Assembly: GCF_026262505.1 (NCBI RefSeq)
Contig: NC_067204.1
Coordinates: 4,373,797-4,437,796 of the forward strand
Direction: 5' to 3'
DNA from: Trichomonas vaginalis G3
Taxonomy: Eukaryota; Parabasalia; Trichomonadida; Trichomonadidae
Length of the DNA: 64,000 bases
In this document: piece by piece, positions 28,827-40,857 of the stretch
Position numbering within the stretch: position 1 is the stretch's first letter
Layout: the number at the start of each line of letters is the position of its first letter
The notes under the pieces: generated by a model
Told to the model about the DNA's origin: nothing
The model's database searches: none
What the model saw: only the letters and a program-made list of their open reading frames with translations
Position numbers and translations under genes: made by a program

Positions 28827-28905
28827 AAAAAAAAAAAAAAAAAAAAGTATTGGGGCTTCCAGGCGCGTTGCGCCCTCTAGCCCCGAAGATGTTTAGTATA
28901 AAACC
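28827..28905. repeat. Left terminal repeat of Maverick C
   Basis: 20 A, GTATT, then the hairpin 28852-28884 (GGGGCT/AGCCCC, inner GGCGC/GCGCC) and GAAGATGTTTAGTATAAAACC, the mirror of the right end. Confidence 0.8.
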
Positions 28906-28925
28906 GCTTTTTAACTTCACTTAAA

Positions 28926-31900
28926 ATGCCACGTAACCTACGTAAGAATATACGTAAGAGGAAGAGAGCATTGAAACATCCAATAGTAAAACTGACACCA
29001 CAACAACAGTTGCAACAACAAATGATGAATGACCCCACTATGTTGCAACAAATGTCAAGCAATCCTATGCTTTTAAACCGAGTCATTGGTGCACAGAGTG
29101 GAGGTTTAAGAGCGGCACTTTTAGCGAAAATGGCAGGCTATGGTGGAGCTGCAGACGGAACAGCTTATAACCCTCAAAGTCAAATGAATTTGAGTTCACT
29201 CAAAAATCAAATAACAGATGTCAAAAAGTCAAACATAGACATACAGAAACAAATAAGTGAAAACGAAAAGAAACTAGAATATGACAGACACACAAAGAAA
29301 CTAAATGAGTTAAACGTAGAGAAAAAGAAGAAAGAAGAACAACTGAAAGAACTAAGTACAGAGGAATATGCGAAAAAAGTGTCAGAAAAAGCAACAGAAG
29401 TAGCAAAAATGGAACAAGATGTCATAAATTTGAAAAACCATACTACTCAATATAAAATACTGAAAGATGAAGAGATAAAACAAAAAGCCCTGAAGACATA
29501 TATGGATAGCGATGAGTATAAAAAAGAAGTTGAAGCAAATGTAAAGGCAGAAAAACTTTTACAGTTGCAAAACCAAACCGTACAGTATGAAAACTTAGCA
29601 CAAGAAAGTAAAAATAACGACGCGGCTATGCAAAAGGCAATGAAAAGCGCAGAATATATAAAAGCTAACAATGACTGGTTAGATGCCCAAGCCAACGCTA
29701 AAGCAGCCCAGCTTATAGGGTCAATAAGGACAAAAATACAAGCGGATGAAGACAGTTCAAATGAAGCTTTAATGAATGCTGACTTTAAGAATGCCTTCGA
29801 AGCTCTTCATAGTAAGGTGAAACAAGTGAACGACTTCTCATCTGGAAAGAAACTGAAGTCTGAAGGTTTCGACAAGAGTTAAGAGAAGTAGCACAAAATA
29901 TGACGAAAATAACAGATGCAGCAACGAGACAGGCAGTTCAAAGTGCCTATGACGCCGTTAGAGCAACTGTTGTGAAAAGTCAAGAAAAAGAGTTACAACA
30001 GACCAAAACAGACCTAGTAAATGCTTTCTTAAAAACGAAAAGTCAGGTAGGACATTACGCTGCAGATGGAACATATGTGCCAGCTGGTGGAACTTATATA
30101 CCAGCTGTTGGAATTTATATACCACCAAACCCTCCAAGAGAAGCACCTGCACCAGGACTACCTAAAACATTTACATCGTCACATGGACATAGACACAGGC
30201 ATGCACCAAAACCAACACAACAACCAACAGTTCAAAATCCAGCACCACAACCAACAGTTCAAAACACTACACAACAACCAACAGTTCAAAATCCAGAACC
30301 ACCTCCACAACCAGCACAGCAACCAACAGTTCAAAACCCTGCACAACAACAACAACCACAAACAGAGCAAGGACATAAAAGAAGTAGAGAACAAGGAAAC
30401 CAAGAATTCTTAAAAAGGCTTAAGGAAGACTATGGTTACCCAGATAGTATTGACTTTAGTGACAGATATAAAGAAGCTATTCGAAAGTTCAATGAAGGAA
30501 ATACTGACCCGAACCTATTTAGCTTTATGGCTCAACACCAAATCGGATATAATTTCAAACCTGGAAAATACAAGCTCGCAAAGGGATATGATTTAATAGC
30601 ATATCATCCAAATGACATGAACGAATTTACTCCGAGATATTTGGTGTCAGAGCTAAATGACAATTCAACTATCTTCATGAAACGCGTAAAAAATAGAGAC
30701 GGAACGAAAGAACAAAGGCTTATGAATGCAAATGACTTAAATAGGGAACTTGTTGAAAACGGTCTCGGAATATATGAAATGCCAGCAGATGAGGTACAAG
30801 AAACTCCACAGGAAGAACTAGTTCAGATACAACCAGACATGGAAGAAATAGTTCAGCAACAACAGCTAGAAGAGCCTGAAGGAAACGAACAAGTCCCTCC
30901 TTTGGAAACTAACCTCACAGAACTAGATGAAGATTTGGAACAGCCGAAAATTCTTGACCCTCAACAAGAGTATGCGGAGAATATGGAATATTTCCAAGAG
31001 TCTAAAAAAAATTCGGCTGACATAGTAGAAGAATATCGAAAAATGTTTGCCGACATACAAAAGACTCCAACACCAGATGAAAATATTCAGCATAGAATGG
31101 AAGTACTGAAAGAAAATGTACACAAATACAACAACCCTTTTTACTTACGAGCATTTAACGTTCAATCTTCGGATGAACTCGGTGAAAATAAAAGGTTAAA
31201 TTTCAAGAAAACATATAGAAATGAAACATTGTTTAAAGTTCATTCAGAACCTAACCAAGATGGAAACAAACCTACTTTTGTTTCTGCAGACGATGGAACT
31301 ACAATGAGATGGGGTCATAAAGCTAACCCGGATAGGTGGTTCATAAACTTACAACCACAATTCCAAGAAGTTGTAGACGCAATGGAATTGAATGGTGAAC
31401 CAGATATAGCTGGTATTTTAAGCGCGGCTTTAATGCCATTGAAAGATATGAAACATGCAGATATTTTGGACCAGTATGAAATGAACATGGCTGATGGAAA
31501 TATAACACCTGACGTTCTAAACATTTATCTCAAAGAACTACACAGAACCATAAGATGGTATATTTGGTGAAGAGTTTAGAAAGACAGTTAGGGAGAGAGA
31601 AGGAAGAGAACCTATTGTACATGACCTTGCAAACGAAAGTTTACAAAATGTCATAAAAACTTACTTTGCAGACAATGAACCGAGAAGGGATGAATATTTA
31701 AGAAAACTCAAATGGACAGTACCAAATGAAATGTTAGTATTGAAAAACATGTTCCTTGACAAAATAAAACCAACTACAGAAATAAACGACGCAAGACTGA
31801 AAGATTGGGTAAAAGCTTTCCCATTCACAAAAGATATAGTTGGTAACATGGAAAGAAAACCAGAATGGCTACAAAAACATATATTTGGAAACGAGCTTAT

Positions 31901-32282
31901 TCCATATGGACAGGCACTGTTTGAAGAGCTTGAACCGGAAACTCAGGAAAGAGTCATGCAAACAATACGCGAGACTCAAATACAAACTATGACAAACTCT
32001 TTCTAGGATATAGGTTACCTGAGATGGGCGACCAGAGCCCAAAGGCAAAAAGGACATGGGAAATTTACAACATACTGTGAACATGAGGCAAAGATGCAAC
32101 AACTTGAAGCAGAGGGCAAGTTACCAAAGCGACACCAAAGAAGAAGAGTAGAACAAAGTGAAAGTAGTGAAGAAGTAACTTCATCTAGTGAAAGTAGTGG
32201 CAATGAAGGAAAAAGAAGAGTTAAAAACTCAGTCAGGAAGAAAGTAAAGCTTGGTCCACGTGGGTTCTATTATGACACATAA
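28926..32282 (+). pseudogene. Large basic, coiled-coil, Gln-rich protein gene (copy C, broken)
   Basis: First gene of the element, just inside the left terminus. A very basic start (NLRKNIRKRKR), a Gln/Met-rich stretch, then Lys/Glu coiled coils of a few hundred residues, a repeated QQPTVQNPA-type Pro/Gln region, acidic helices, and a Ser/Glu-rich end. It overlaps the capsid gene start by about 10 bp, so it probably belongs to the morphogenesis unit, perhaps as a core or scaffold protein (inference). Only a few breaks here, fewer than in B. Confidence 0.65.
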
Positions 32283-33915
32283 ACCCAACTATTCTATATT
32301 TTTACCATATGAAATGTACGCCGCTCAGAATATAACGCCAACAGTTTTGGATGCCATGAATGGAAATGTTTCCGAATGGTATAACGAATGCGACAATGCC
32401 ATTAGAAGGTCAGAAATAGTTCCTGGAACTTACGAATATACAACTGCTGTTTCTTATGGAAACGTAGGTGAGTTTGGAGAAGGTTCTTCAACAACAGTAG
32501 ATATTGCTTGCGACAGGTTTCATATAATTTCTATTGACAACTCTTTCTTATACGTGGAACAAGACATTGAAATAAAACCTTCTGCCAAGTTGTCTGACAA
32601 GAAAGGTTGCAATGGAATTTTCTATGTCGGATACCAATATGCTCCAGAAGTTTTCATGGGATATAAGATATATTCTAACTCTGACTTAGTTCAAACAGTA
32701 ACATGGGCAAACTATGAATGGTTCGCTTTGAGAAACTCAGTACAACCACAAGCTAGAGAACAAACAGACCAGTATGCAACTATTGAGAAAATAAGAAGAC
32801 TTGACCCTAACGTTCCAGGAGTTTATGTTAACCTTTCTGGACAAACTGCAGCAGCAGTAACCAAAGTAAAATTGAAACTTAGAGTTCCTTTGTCATCTTT
32901 CCTCATCTTCAGGTTTTTAAGATACTTGCCAAACTGGGCAGGAAAAATTTCTATCGAACTTACTCCAAGCAAAAATAACTTAGTCATTGCACCAACACAA
33001 GACCCATTCACTCTTACAGAAGTAGTGGAACAAATAAAGTCATTTGCCGACTTTTGCAAAGACAAAGTTGACTTAGACTTTGGTTTCTCAAACCTCAACA
33101 CTGAAGTAAACTATTATTTCAATGCTGCTGGAACTGCTTGGGACCCAGTTAAGTTCACATGCGAAAAGTTTGAATGCAAGAGAATAGAAAGCAGACTTGC
33201 AGTCTATATGTTGGACCCAGATATTTCAAATGCTTTAGCTGCCAAATATATTGCAGTTCCACTTATGTTCCCTATACACCAAATATCTGTCAAAGACTTT
33301 GCAGGTGAAGTTGGAAACCAAAGTGCTGACCCAGGTGCAAGAACAGATATTGCCTTAACAACTGCAATGAAACATGCAGATACTATGTTTGTACTGTTCA
33401 GACGAACTATAAATGACTATTCTTGTTTCTACAACCCTGGTATTAAATATCATATAAACATAGATGGCAAATACTATCCAAGAGAAGAATATTCTACAGT
33501 TGAGGATATGAGGTCATACAACTTGACATTAGATGCTATGAACTTTAACAACAACTTCACAACAACCATTAACCCTGAAATGCAAAGTTCTATTATGCCA
33601 TATGTGAAAGTATGGACTCATACAGGAGTCAAAAACTCAATATACAAATGGAGACCGTTCAAACTTTTGGCTTGGCATTCCATTTGCTGACTCAGAAGAC
33701 TTTATGGGTGGTATTTCAACTGTTGGTACAGTTCAAATACAATATACTGGTGACAGAGACGGTCCAGATGAATTGAAGCAAAGAAGTTTACAAAACCAAT
33801 AGCACTTTTCACGGAAGATGCTCTTTTGAAGATTCGTTCGATGAAACCTGCTGGGGCTCCTCAGATTGGTATAACGACAGCTTCCATCGAGCAGATTTTG
33901 GCAGCAGGTCAGTAA
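32272..33915 (+). pseudogene. Probable major capsid protein, double jelly-roll type (copy C, broken)
   Basis: About 540 codons long, the usual size range for Polinton capsid proteins, and beta-rich throughout. The segment NPGIKYHINIDGKYYP followed by DMRSYNLTLDAMN is the kind of loop-strand pattern seen near the C-terminal barrel. Position upstream of a penton-like gene and the packaging ATPase matches the Polinton morphogenesis module. A couple of breaks. A structure-based comparison would be needed to confirm the fold. Confidence 0.65.
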
Positions 33916-34228
33916 GTTGTTCTTGAACTGACTTCTCTCCGTCAAATATTGACAGTACGCCAGTCTTAACATAGTATTGTATTAAAAACTTACCTTTAGA
34001 AATATCGGTCAGTTTTGTTGTTATATTTTTGTCTGCTTCAAGAACTTTCACCATCTCGGTTATACCAACTTTCTTTGCTTTATGAAAATATTTTGGTTCA
34101 GCAAAGACTGCTATTCTATAACATTTTCCATTGTTTGTGTAAAGAACTACTCTGTCAATGAACTTGTATTGTTTGTGTGTGTAAACTTTGTTCTGCTTCA
34201 ATTCGAAGAGATACTCAAATACGTCCAT
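33809..34228 (-). CDS. 139-aa Maverick protein of unknown function (copy C)
   Basis: Whole, near-identical to 9757-10176; same overlap with the capsid gene end and the same 18-nt divergent promoter at 34229-34246. Confidence 0.6.
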   Translation of the reverse strand: MDVFEYLFELKQNKVYTHKQYKFIDRVVLYTNNGKCYRIAVFAEPKYFHKAKKVGITEMVKVLEADKNITTKLTDISKGKFLIQYYVKTGVLSIFDGEKSVQEQLTDLLPKSARWKLSLYQSEEPQQVSSNESSKEHLP

Positions 34229-34246
34229 CTTTTTATTCTAAGTAAA

Positions 34247-34825
34247 ATGTCATTTCCGAAAAATAGAAGCGTAAGTGTTTCAAAAGGTTTAATGGCGATG
34301 GCAGATGTGAAGTTAAATTCACCAACTCAAACAAACAGTCAAAGTGTTGTTGTCAATGTCAAAGACAGAGATGTTGAAGTGGGGAAACCATACGAAGACG
34401 AAGATGGTATAACAATAGTTCCTGTAAAAGAACCAACATATCCTGAAGTTAGCAGAGACTTAAGTTCTGTTGCAGATATTCGAAACGACTACCAACAACT
34501 TAAAGACAAACTTAAAACTCAGGAGAAGATTTGTCAAGCTTTAGGTCTAATGTTAAACTTGGTTGAGCACAACCCTGTAAAAGTGAACTCATATGTCATC
34601 GCACCTCATGAAATTTTGAAAGAACTATTGAAACTTTTGACAGAGGCAGACGATATAAACATCAAAGAAATAGAACCCGACATTGCTTGCTGTGGTGTTT
34701 CATATAATGTCATTGACAAGATATACGTTATGAAAGGAGGTGAAACGTTGAACTTAAAATATAGTTTCCCAGACGTCATAAAAATATTTGACGACCACAA
34801 CATTTCATTAAAATTTACTTGCTAA
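34247..34825 (+). CDS. 192-aa Maverick protein of unknown function (copy C)
   Basis: Whole; start MSFPKN as in B. Differences from B are a handful of residues. Confidence 0.6.
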   Translation: MSFPKNRSVSVSKGLMAMADVKLNSPTQTNSQSVVVNVKDRDVEVGKPYEDEDGITIVPVKEPTYPEVSRDLSSVADIRNDYQQLKDKLKTQEKICQALGLMLNLVEHNPVKVNSYVIAPHEILKELLKLLTEADDINIKEIEPDIACCGVSYNVIDKIYVMKGGETLNLKYSFPDVIKIFDDHNISLKFTC

Positions 34826-34831
34826 GTAAAA

Positions 34832-35635
34832 ATGGCAGAAGACATAGTGGTTTATACTATTACGACTAAAAACCCTGAGTCATATAATTCTATAACAACA
34901 AACTTACAAAGTCCTCAAGGACGATATTGTAAACTGACCTTAAACACGATGACGACTAAAGCCTGTTTTGCTCTTTTGACACCAGAAGATTTTATTGTTG
35001 TGAATGGTAAAAAATACTTCTTTGAAGATACTTACTCAGATATACCACCAACAGGTTTTGTTGACTTATTTAATACTTTAAGGACGGATGTAACATGTGC
35101 TGCAACTAGAGCAGGTTTCATTATGTTTGGATGTCCGACTGAGTTTAGTATAAACGATATGAGCTATAATACAAAACTTATATCTGGTTTTTACTACCAA
35201 CAGTTTCCTATAACAGGAAAAGGTGTCATACAAGGAATGTCTGTTCCATTGACTTTAAGTACACCTATTTTATATATTGTTTCAAACTTAGGTTCAAAGT
35301 GCTATTCGAATGTCGACAGAAACTACTATGACCAAAAGATACTCATGCGTATAAACAACACTTTCTCTGCTGGTTTGCCTATTGTTCATTCGAATGCAGA
35401 GTTTTCAGCTTTAGTAAACTCAAACACTTTAGCAAACATAAACTTAACCTTAGTTGACGCAAACTTTGTTCCTGTAAAACTTTTATGTCCTATGTATTTG
35501 TCAATGACGGCAGAAAGTTTCGAATTGGAAGATGCAACTGGTGAAAGTATTGTACTACAAGAACAACTTCAACAACAAATAGCTCAAGAACAACAAATGC
35601 AACAAATGGAACAAATGGAACAAAGTCAAGAATAA
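34832..35635 (+). CDS. Probable penton / minor capsid protein (copy C)
   Basis: 267 aa, whole. Beta-strand-rich over residues 1-230 with a short Gln-rich tail that differs slightly from B. It lies between the major capsid gene and the helicase, and its size and all-beta look suit the single jelly-roll minor capsid protein that forms Polinton vertices. The assignment rests on context and composition. Confidence 0.55.
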   Translation: MAEDIVVYTITTKNPESYNSITTNLQSPQGRYCKLTLNTMTTKACFALLTPEDFIVVNGKKYFFEDTYSDIPPTGFVDLFNTLRTDVTCAATRAGFIMFGCPTEFSINDMSYNTKLISGFYYQQFPITGKGVIQGMSVPLTLSTPILYIVSNLGSKCYSNVDRNYYDQKILMRINNTFSAGLPIVHSNAEFSALVNSNTLANINLTLVDANFVPVKLLCPMYLSMTAESFELEDATGESIVLQEQLQQQIAQEQQMQQMEQMEQSQE

Positions 35636-35666
35636 AAAAAATATTTTTTTTTATTTTTATAAAAAA
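35636..35666. promoter_or_regulatory. T-rich/A-rich promoter of the helicase gene
   Basis: A block of T then ATTTTTATAAAAAA ending at the ATG; the same layout precedes polymerase B (48392-48410, minus strand). Confidence 0.4.
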
Positions 35667-36898
35667 ATGTACAGAATAGACGTTTCAGATTTTTATGACT
35701 TCCAAGCGTTCAGAAATATGTGTCCATTTAGAGACTATAACAAAGCAGTCGAGAATTTGAAACGTTTAGTCATTTATGTCGACTCTGCCCCAGAATGTTA
35801 TGTCATGAAAGAATGGGATGTAGTCTTTAACAAACCAAGAGCAACAATAGTTTCAGAACAAGAATGTAAACAGAAACTTAAGAAAATAAAAGTCGTACAA
35901 GTTGGCATGAAGATGTTAGATGCTTGGGATATCTTATTGTCAAAGTTAGAAGATTTTTCAGTTCGTGGTATAAAGTTCTATACACCATCTCCAAACTTCT
36001 ATTCTATCTTCACTGGATATAAATACGAACAAGTAGAATGGAAAGAAAATGTTATAGAAGCTTGGTTAGACCATGTCAAAGAAATTATATGCAATGGAAA
36101 CGAAAGAGTCTATGAGTATATCTTATGTTGGTTTGCAAACATCTTACAACATCCAAGTGCTAAAAATGAAACTGCTCTCATTGTAATTGGAAAACAAGGA
36201 ACAGGTAAGAACACTTTCTTTACAGATATTTATGCAAACTGTTAGAGGCTATTCGAACCCGAATATGACAAACTTAGAAAACATCTGCGGTAAATTTAAC
36301 TCTTCAATAGAGAATATGAAACTTATAGTATGTAACGAACTTCAAAGTATAGATACAAAAAAGTTTTGAACTCAGATGCTTTGAAGAGTCTTATAACAGA
36401 CAAAGTTGGAGTTGTTGAAAGAAAGTATAGAGACCAAAGAGTTTGTGAAAATGTTGCAAATTTCTCATGGTTTCAAACAACGCCGTTCCGATGAAGTTAG
36501 AAAGTTCTGACAGAAGATATGTAGTTGTCAGAACGTCAGAAGCTCATATGCAAGATACAGAATATTTTGACGACTTAGCAGAAACTTTGACACCTAACTT
36601 TTACAACCACTTGTTCTCATATTTCATGACATTAGATATTTCTAAGTTCAATCCAAGACAAATTCCACATACCGAAGAGAGACAAACATTGTTAGAAGCA
36701 AACAAGAGTGTATATGAACTGTTCATAGATGAGACTAACTTTGAGTGTTTAGATGAAAGGTCATTGTACGATTCGTATAAACAGTATTGTCAAGAGTATG
36801 GTTATATGACAGCGTCTAAACGAACATTCTTGGCAAATGTCAAAAGTCTTTTAGACGTACAGAATGGTGTATATACAAAGAAAAATTTTTCTGAGTAA
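35667..36898 (+). pseudogene. SF3 (D5-like) helicase (copy C, broken)
   Basis: About 410 codons. An N-terminal region, then VYEYILCWFANILQHP and Walker A GKQGTGKNTFF, as in D5/virophage-type superfamily 3 helicases; the C-terminal third carries a helical region (DERSLYDSYKQYC) like the winged-helix end of D5 proteins. It would unwind element DNA during replication. A few breaks. Confidence 0.75.
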
Positions 36899-36935
36899 AT
36901 TTTAAAAAAAATATTTTTTTTATCCGATAGAAAAG

Positions 36936-37355
36936 ATGACGAAATTCATCTCAGTCAACAAGTACATGTCAGGACTTAAAGAAGAACTAGACCCATTCAC
37001 ATATTTGAATGTTTACTTCTACCATTTTGAAAAGTCTACATTTGACAAAGTTTGGAACATCGAACCAGTTAAGTTTGCTATTGTGACTAAAAATGGTGCG
37101 AAATTTGAAGACTTAGACATAGAAGGTTTGTTAACAGTCAAAGAAAGTTTTGACAGAAGGTTCTCAAACCTTAAAGAAGGCAAAGCATACAAACTTGTTA
37201 TACCTTATGAACCAAAGAAAGCAGACGACTATGAATATTATGAGTCTAAGATAGTTGAAGTTCAAGGTAAATTGGGTAAAAAGATTTTAGAGTCTAAGCC
37301 AGTGTTTGCTCCTAAAGAGGAAGAGAACATTGACATTGACCCAGAAATGTTCTAA
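36936..37355 (+). CDS. 139-aa Maverick protein of unknown function (second type, copy C)
   Basis: Whole and identical to 12862-13281. Confidence 0.6.
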   Translation: MTKFISVNKYMSGLKEELDPFTYLNVYFYHFEKSTFDKVWNIEPVKFAIVTKNGAKFEDLDIEGLLTVKESFDRRFSNLKEGKAYKLVIPYEPKKADDYEYYESKIVEVQGKLGKKILESKPVFAPKEEENIDIDPEMF

Positions 37356-37371
37356 AAATAAAATTTTATTT

Positions 37372-37817
37372 TTACATGTCAAATTTCTTCTTCTCTGGCT
37401 CTGGTTCTTTCTTCTCTTCTTCTACTTTCTTTTCTTTCTTTTCTCTCTTCTTCTTCTCTGGTGGAGTTATGTCAAACTTCTCAGAACCATATTTTTGTAA
37501 AAGTGCTTTGTCATTTAATAGCTCTTCTATTCTGTTTTCTATTTCATTTTCAAGAACAGCGCATGTGTCTTCTTTGCATTCTAAGAAGTTTTGTTGGACT
37601 TCATCTCTCCAAGAGGCGTCATCTCTGTCAACAAGTCTGTCATTGACAAATTTTAAGACTTCTCTGCTTAAGGTTTTATGGTTCTTGTCATATTCCCAGA
37701 AACAGAACTTTAGAACAAATTCCCTTTCTTGTTTACACTATGTAAGATTTTATGGTCGACAGATGTTTTGCTGTCGAAAAGCTTGTCTCGAATATAGATA
37801 GCGAAATCGCTAGACAT
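37372..37817 (-). pseudogene. Coiled-coil protein with Lys/Glu-rich tail (copy C, broken)
   Basis: Counterpart of 13213-13713, with a longer Lys/Glu tract. Confidence 0.5.
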
Positions 37818-37853
37818 TTCCTAAAAGATAAAAATTTTAATTTTTCTAAAAAT

Positions 37854-38722
37854 ATGTTAGAAAAAAAGTTTGCTGACATTGACAAAAATTTGAGAATGTT
37901 TTAAATAAGAACAAGAGGAAGTTGGAAAATGCTCAGATAAAACCCATACATGACAAGTTCTATTTGCTCAGAATGGTATAACAGGTCTAATTGCACCGCC
38001 TGGGTCGGGTAAGACTTTCACTTATCTTAAAATGGCTGCACAACAACAAGAACTAGATGAGAAGAACCCATTCTATGAGTTAGTAGTCATTTGTAGTACT
38101 TCTGGTCAATTTGACCAAACCGTCAATTCGTTCAAAGATATTATAAAAAAGTCTAAGTTAGTATGTATAAAAGATACTGAGTTGTTAGATTGGATAAAGA
38201 AGTACCAAAGAAGAGTTTTGAAGTACAATGCTATAAATGAGTATGTCAATTCTAAGTTTAAAGACCCAAATGAGGAAATGCAGAGAATATTAGAGAAGAA
38301 ACACTTCAGAAACAAACAGAAAGAGATAGTACTTTCGAAGAAATTGCAATCTTACGATTGGAAGACTTACCCTCACAGATGTCTTCTTATCTTAGATGAC
38401 TTTGCTTCTCATCCTTTGTTAAAGAACAGAGAACAAGACATGTGTCGAATTCTAAGAAGCTCAGACACTTTAACATTCAGTTGTCATTTGTGTACAGACA
38501 GCAAAGAGTTTAAGTAAGGATGTAAAGAGAATACTTACTGATATCATACTTTTCCCCGGATTGTCCGAAGACGATTTCATGGAACTTATGAAAGAGTCCA
38601 TGGCAGGTAAGTTTGACAGACATGAACTCTGGGAGAAGTACAAAGTCATACAAGACCCTCATACTTCTTTCAGAATTCATATCTACGCAAACAAAGTTCA
38701 AATTGTAAAAAGTCAAGCGTAA
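37854..38722 (+). pseudogene. Genome-packaging ATPase (copy C, broken)
   Basis: Counterpart of 13750-14625; Walker A and Walker B sequences are both present. Several breaks. Confidence 0.8.
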
Positions 38723-38727
38723 AAATG

Positions 38728-39240
38728 TAAGTGTTTGAGTCTTAGTCTGTTGTGGTGCTGGGGCTGTCGGTTCTTCTGGCTTTGGAATGGACTCGGTTGG
38801 TGGTACGTCGGACATTCGTTTGTGTCCTGTCGGAAGGAAGGACTTTTCCTGTCGGAAGGAAAAACTTTTCCTGTCGGAAGGAAACTTTTCCTGTCGGAAA
38901 GAAAAACTTTTCCTGTCGGAAAGAAAAATTTTTCCTGTCGGAAAGAAAAATTTTTCCTGAAGGTCGGCCAAAAAGTTCTCAATTTTCGAAAATTTGAATG
39001 GTTTACGGACGGACAACTGGAAAAATTTTTCCTGTTGGAAGGAAAATTTTTTCCTGTTGGAAGGAAAATTTTTTCCTGTTGGAAGGAAAATTTTTTCCTG
39101 TTGGAAGGAAAAACTTTTCCTTGGAAGGAAATTTTTTCCTGTTGGAAGGAAAAACTTTTCCTTGGAAGGAAGGACTCGGAATGCCAGAAGGACTCGGACA
39201 AGACAATTTACCATCTAGAGCTACATGAGCCATCTTTGGT
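38728..39240. repeat. 22-nt palindromic-unit array at the cargo boundary (C)
   Basis: About 13 units at 38826-39175 around the same 60-bp core (38958-39020). On the left it keeps the first codons of the Pro-rich gene (start at 38815, minus strand, MSDVPPTESIPKPEEP); on the right it keeps the first codons of the 131-aa gene. In C neither gene follows, so the block is an orphan promoter copy. Confidence 0.8.
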
Positions 39241-39267
39241 GTCAAGCTTGAAAAATAAATGGTTCAT

Positions 39268-40066
39268 TTACTCTTCCTCTTTGAAGTTATCGAAATACTC
39301 TGTTATCTTTTCCTTCAGTAGCGGCAAATCTTCTTTGAATGTAAGTATTGTACAACCTTTCATATCATAGTGTGTTTGAGGTAACGTATCTTGAACTATC
39401 TGTTTAACATCTTCATTTGGTGTCATTGAAATCGGTAAGTTTTCGCGATAGAACCAATTTCTGTCAGATTTGTAAATCTTAGCTAAGTCGTAAAAGCTTT
39501 TGTTGTTTCTTCTGACTAAATGCAACATAACCATATCTCTGTCTTCTTCATTTTCCATCTCTTCAGTGTAAATCATATACTTATAGTTCTTTTCCTTTCC
39601 TTTTGGTACCGAACGTGGTATTCTTTTCTGTATGTTTTTGTCTTTTGCTTCAAGCTTGTTCTCTAGCTCTTCACGTTCTTGTCTATGAATTTCGTCAAGA
39701 AGTCTGAAATATACCAAGCATAACGAGGCGAAGCCCACATTGCACAGCATTTACAAGAAGTCTATGTACATACCAACCTCTCAAACCATTTGGCAAATTT
39801 TTACGATTTTCATAGAGTTTGGCGACCCCGAAAAAGTCGGTCCGCTGTGCTTCGCTCAAAAGTTCTTGTGTGCTTTGGTTTTTGAACCAATCGTCTGTAT
39901 GTTTGATATCTGGTGCAAAACATGCTGTCAAAATACTTTGCATTTGGTACATGTCATCTTTGACCGAACGAATGAGACGTAACTGTTTGTTAAACTGAAC
40001 CCACTCGTATTCTTCACTTATGGCTTCATGAACGATAGCAGTTGTTGTGTTCTCTGTTGTTGACAT
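39268..40066 (-). pseudogene. KilA-N-type DNA-binding protein (broken)
   Basis: C cargo. The KilA-N-like part is visible in DWFKNQSTQELL and LRGWYVHRLLVNAVQ; a coiled coil and a C-terminal alpha/beta domain (KYMIYTEEM, then YDLAKIYKSDRNWFYREN) follow, a layout seen in viral KilA-N proteins. One unit of the dispersed hairpin family lies inside the region at about 39798-39860. Broken. Confidence 0.6.
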
Positions 40067-40154
40067 TTCTGTTCTTACATACAAAATAAAAAAATAAAAA
40101 AAAATAAAATTAGCGTTATTTTCTATCTTGTATAAAAGACCAAAAATAAACGCT

Positions 40155-40768
40155 TTACATGTATTTTTCAGCAACTTGTCAAATACTTTTATAGCTTTGT
40201 CGATCTCATCTACTTCAAACGTTTCTTTACCTCTCGTGGGAGCACCATACATTTTCTCAAACTTTTCAAGTAGTTCTGTTTCAGCAGCTCTCATATCGTT
40301 AACAAACGCAACCTTAACTCTATTGACTATACTGTCATATCTTTGAGTTATATTAAATGTTCTTCCTATCTTATATCTCTTTGTATTGAAGTCCTTCGGT
40401 TTCTGAACGATGTAAAGTAAGCCTTCACAGCAACGTTCCGTATCGAATGAACCATATGTTATGAAATTATATCCAACAACTGGGTCAATCCAGAACAAAA
40501 CTACTGGTATAAGACTTTTGTCTATAAGATATGCTCTTGTTCCATAGAATCTTACCGATATCATAAGCTCAGGATTTTTTGTCAAAATTTTCTGAGTTGA
40601 AGCATTTTTAACCCAGTCGTGTGCTTTCTTTCCTTCAGATAGTGTTAAAATGTCTGACAAAGAATATTTTTTGTATTTCTTTGAGTATCTTACGTTTAAA
40701 TCACCTATTCTAACCACCTTGGTCTCATTGTCTATCTTTCTAACTGTTTCAAACTCAGTGCTTGTCAT
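40155..40768 (-). CDS. KilA-N-like / GIY-YIG (T5orf172) protein (copy C)
   Basis: Diverged relative of 15211-15822; the KilA-N-like front and the YKIGRTFNITQRYDS nuclease motif are kept. Its start region TGTAAGAACAGGAAATG is shared with other KilA-N genes of the island. The 3' end differs from B. Confidence 0.6.
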
Positions 40769-40857
40769 TTCCTGTTCTTACATACAAAATAAAAAAATAA
40801 AAAAAATAAAAACTAACGCTATTTTTTTATCTTGTATAAAAGATATGATTTCAGGGA

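Noticed and set aside
38510-39370. Open frames of 211-234 codons across the array in C
   Set aside because: Same artefact as in B; they run through array units and non-coding flanks.
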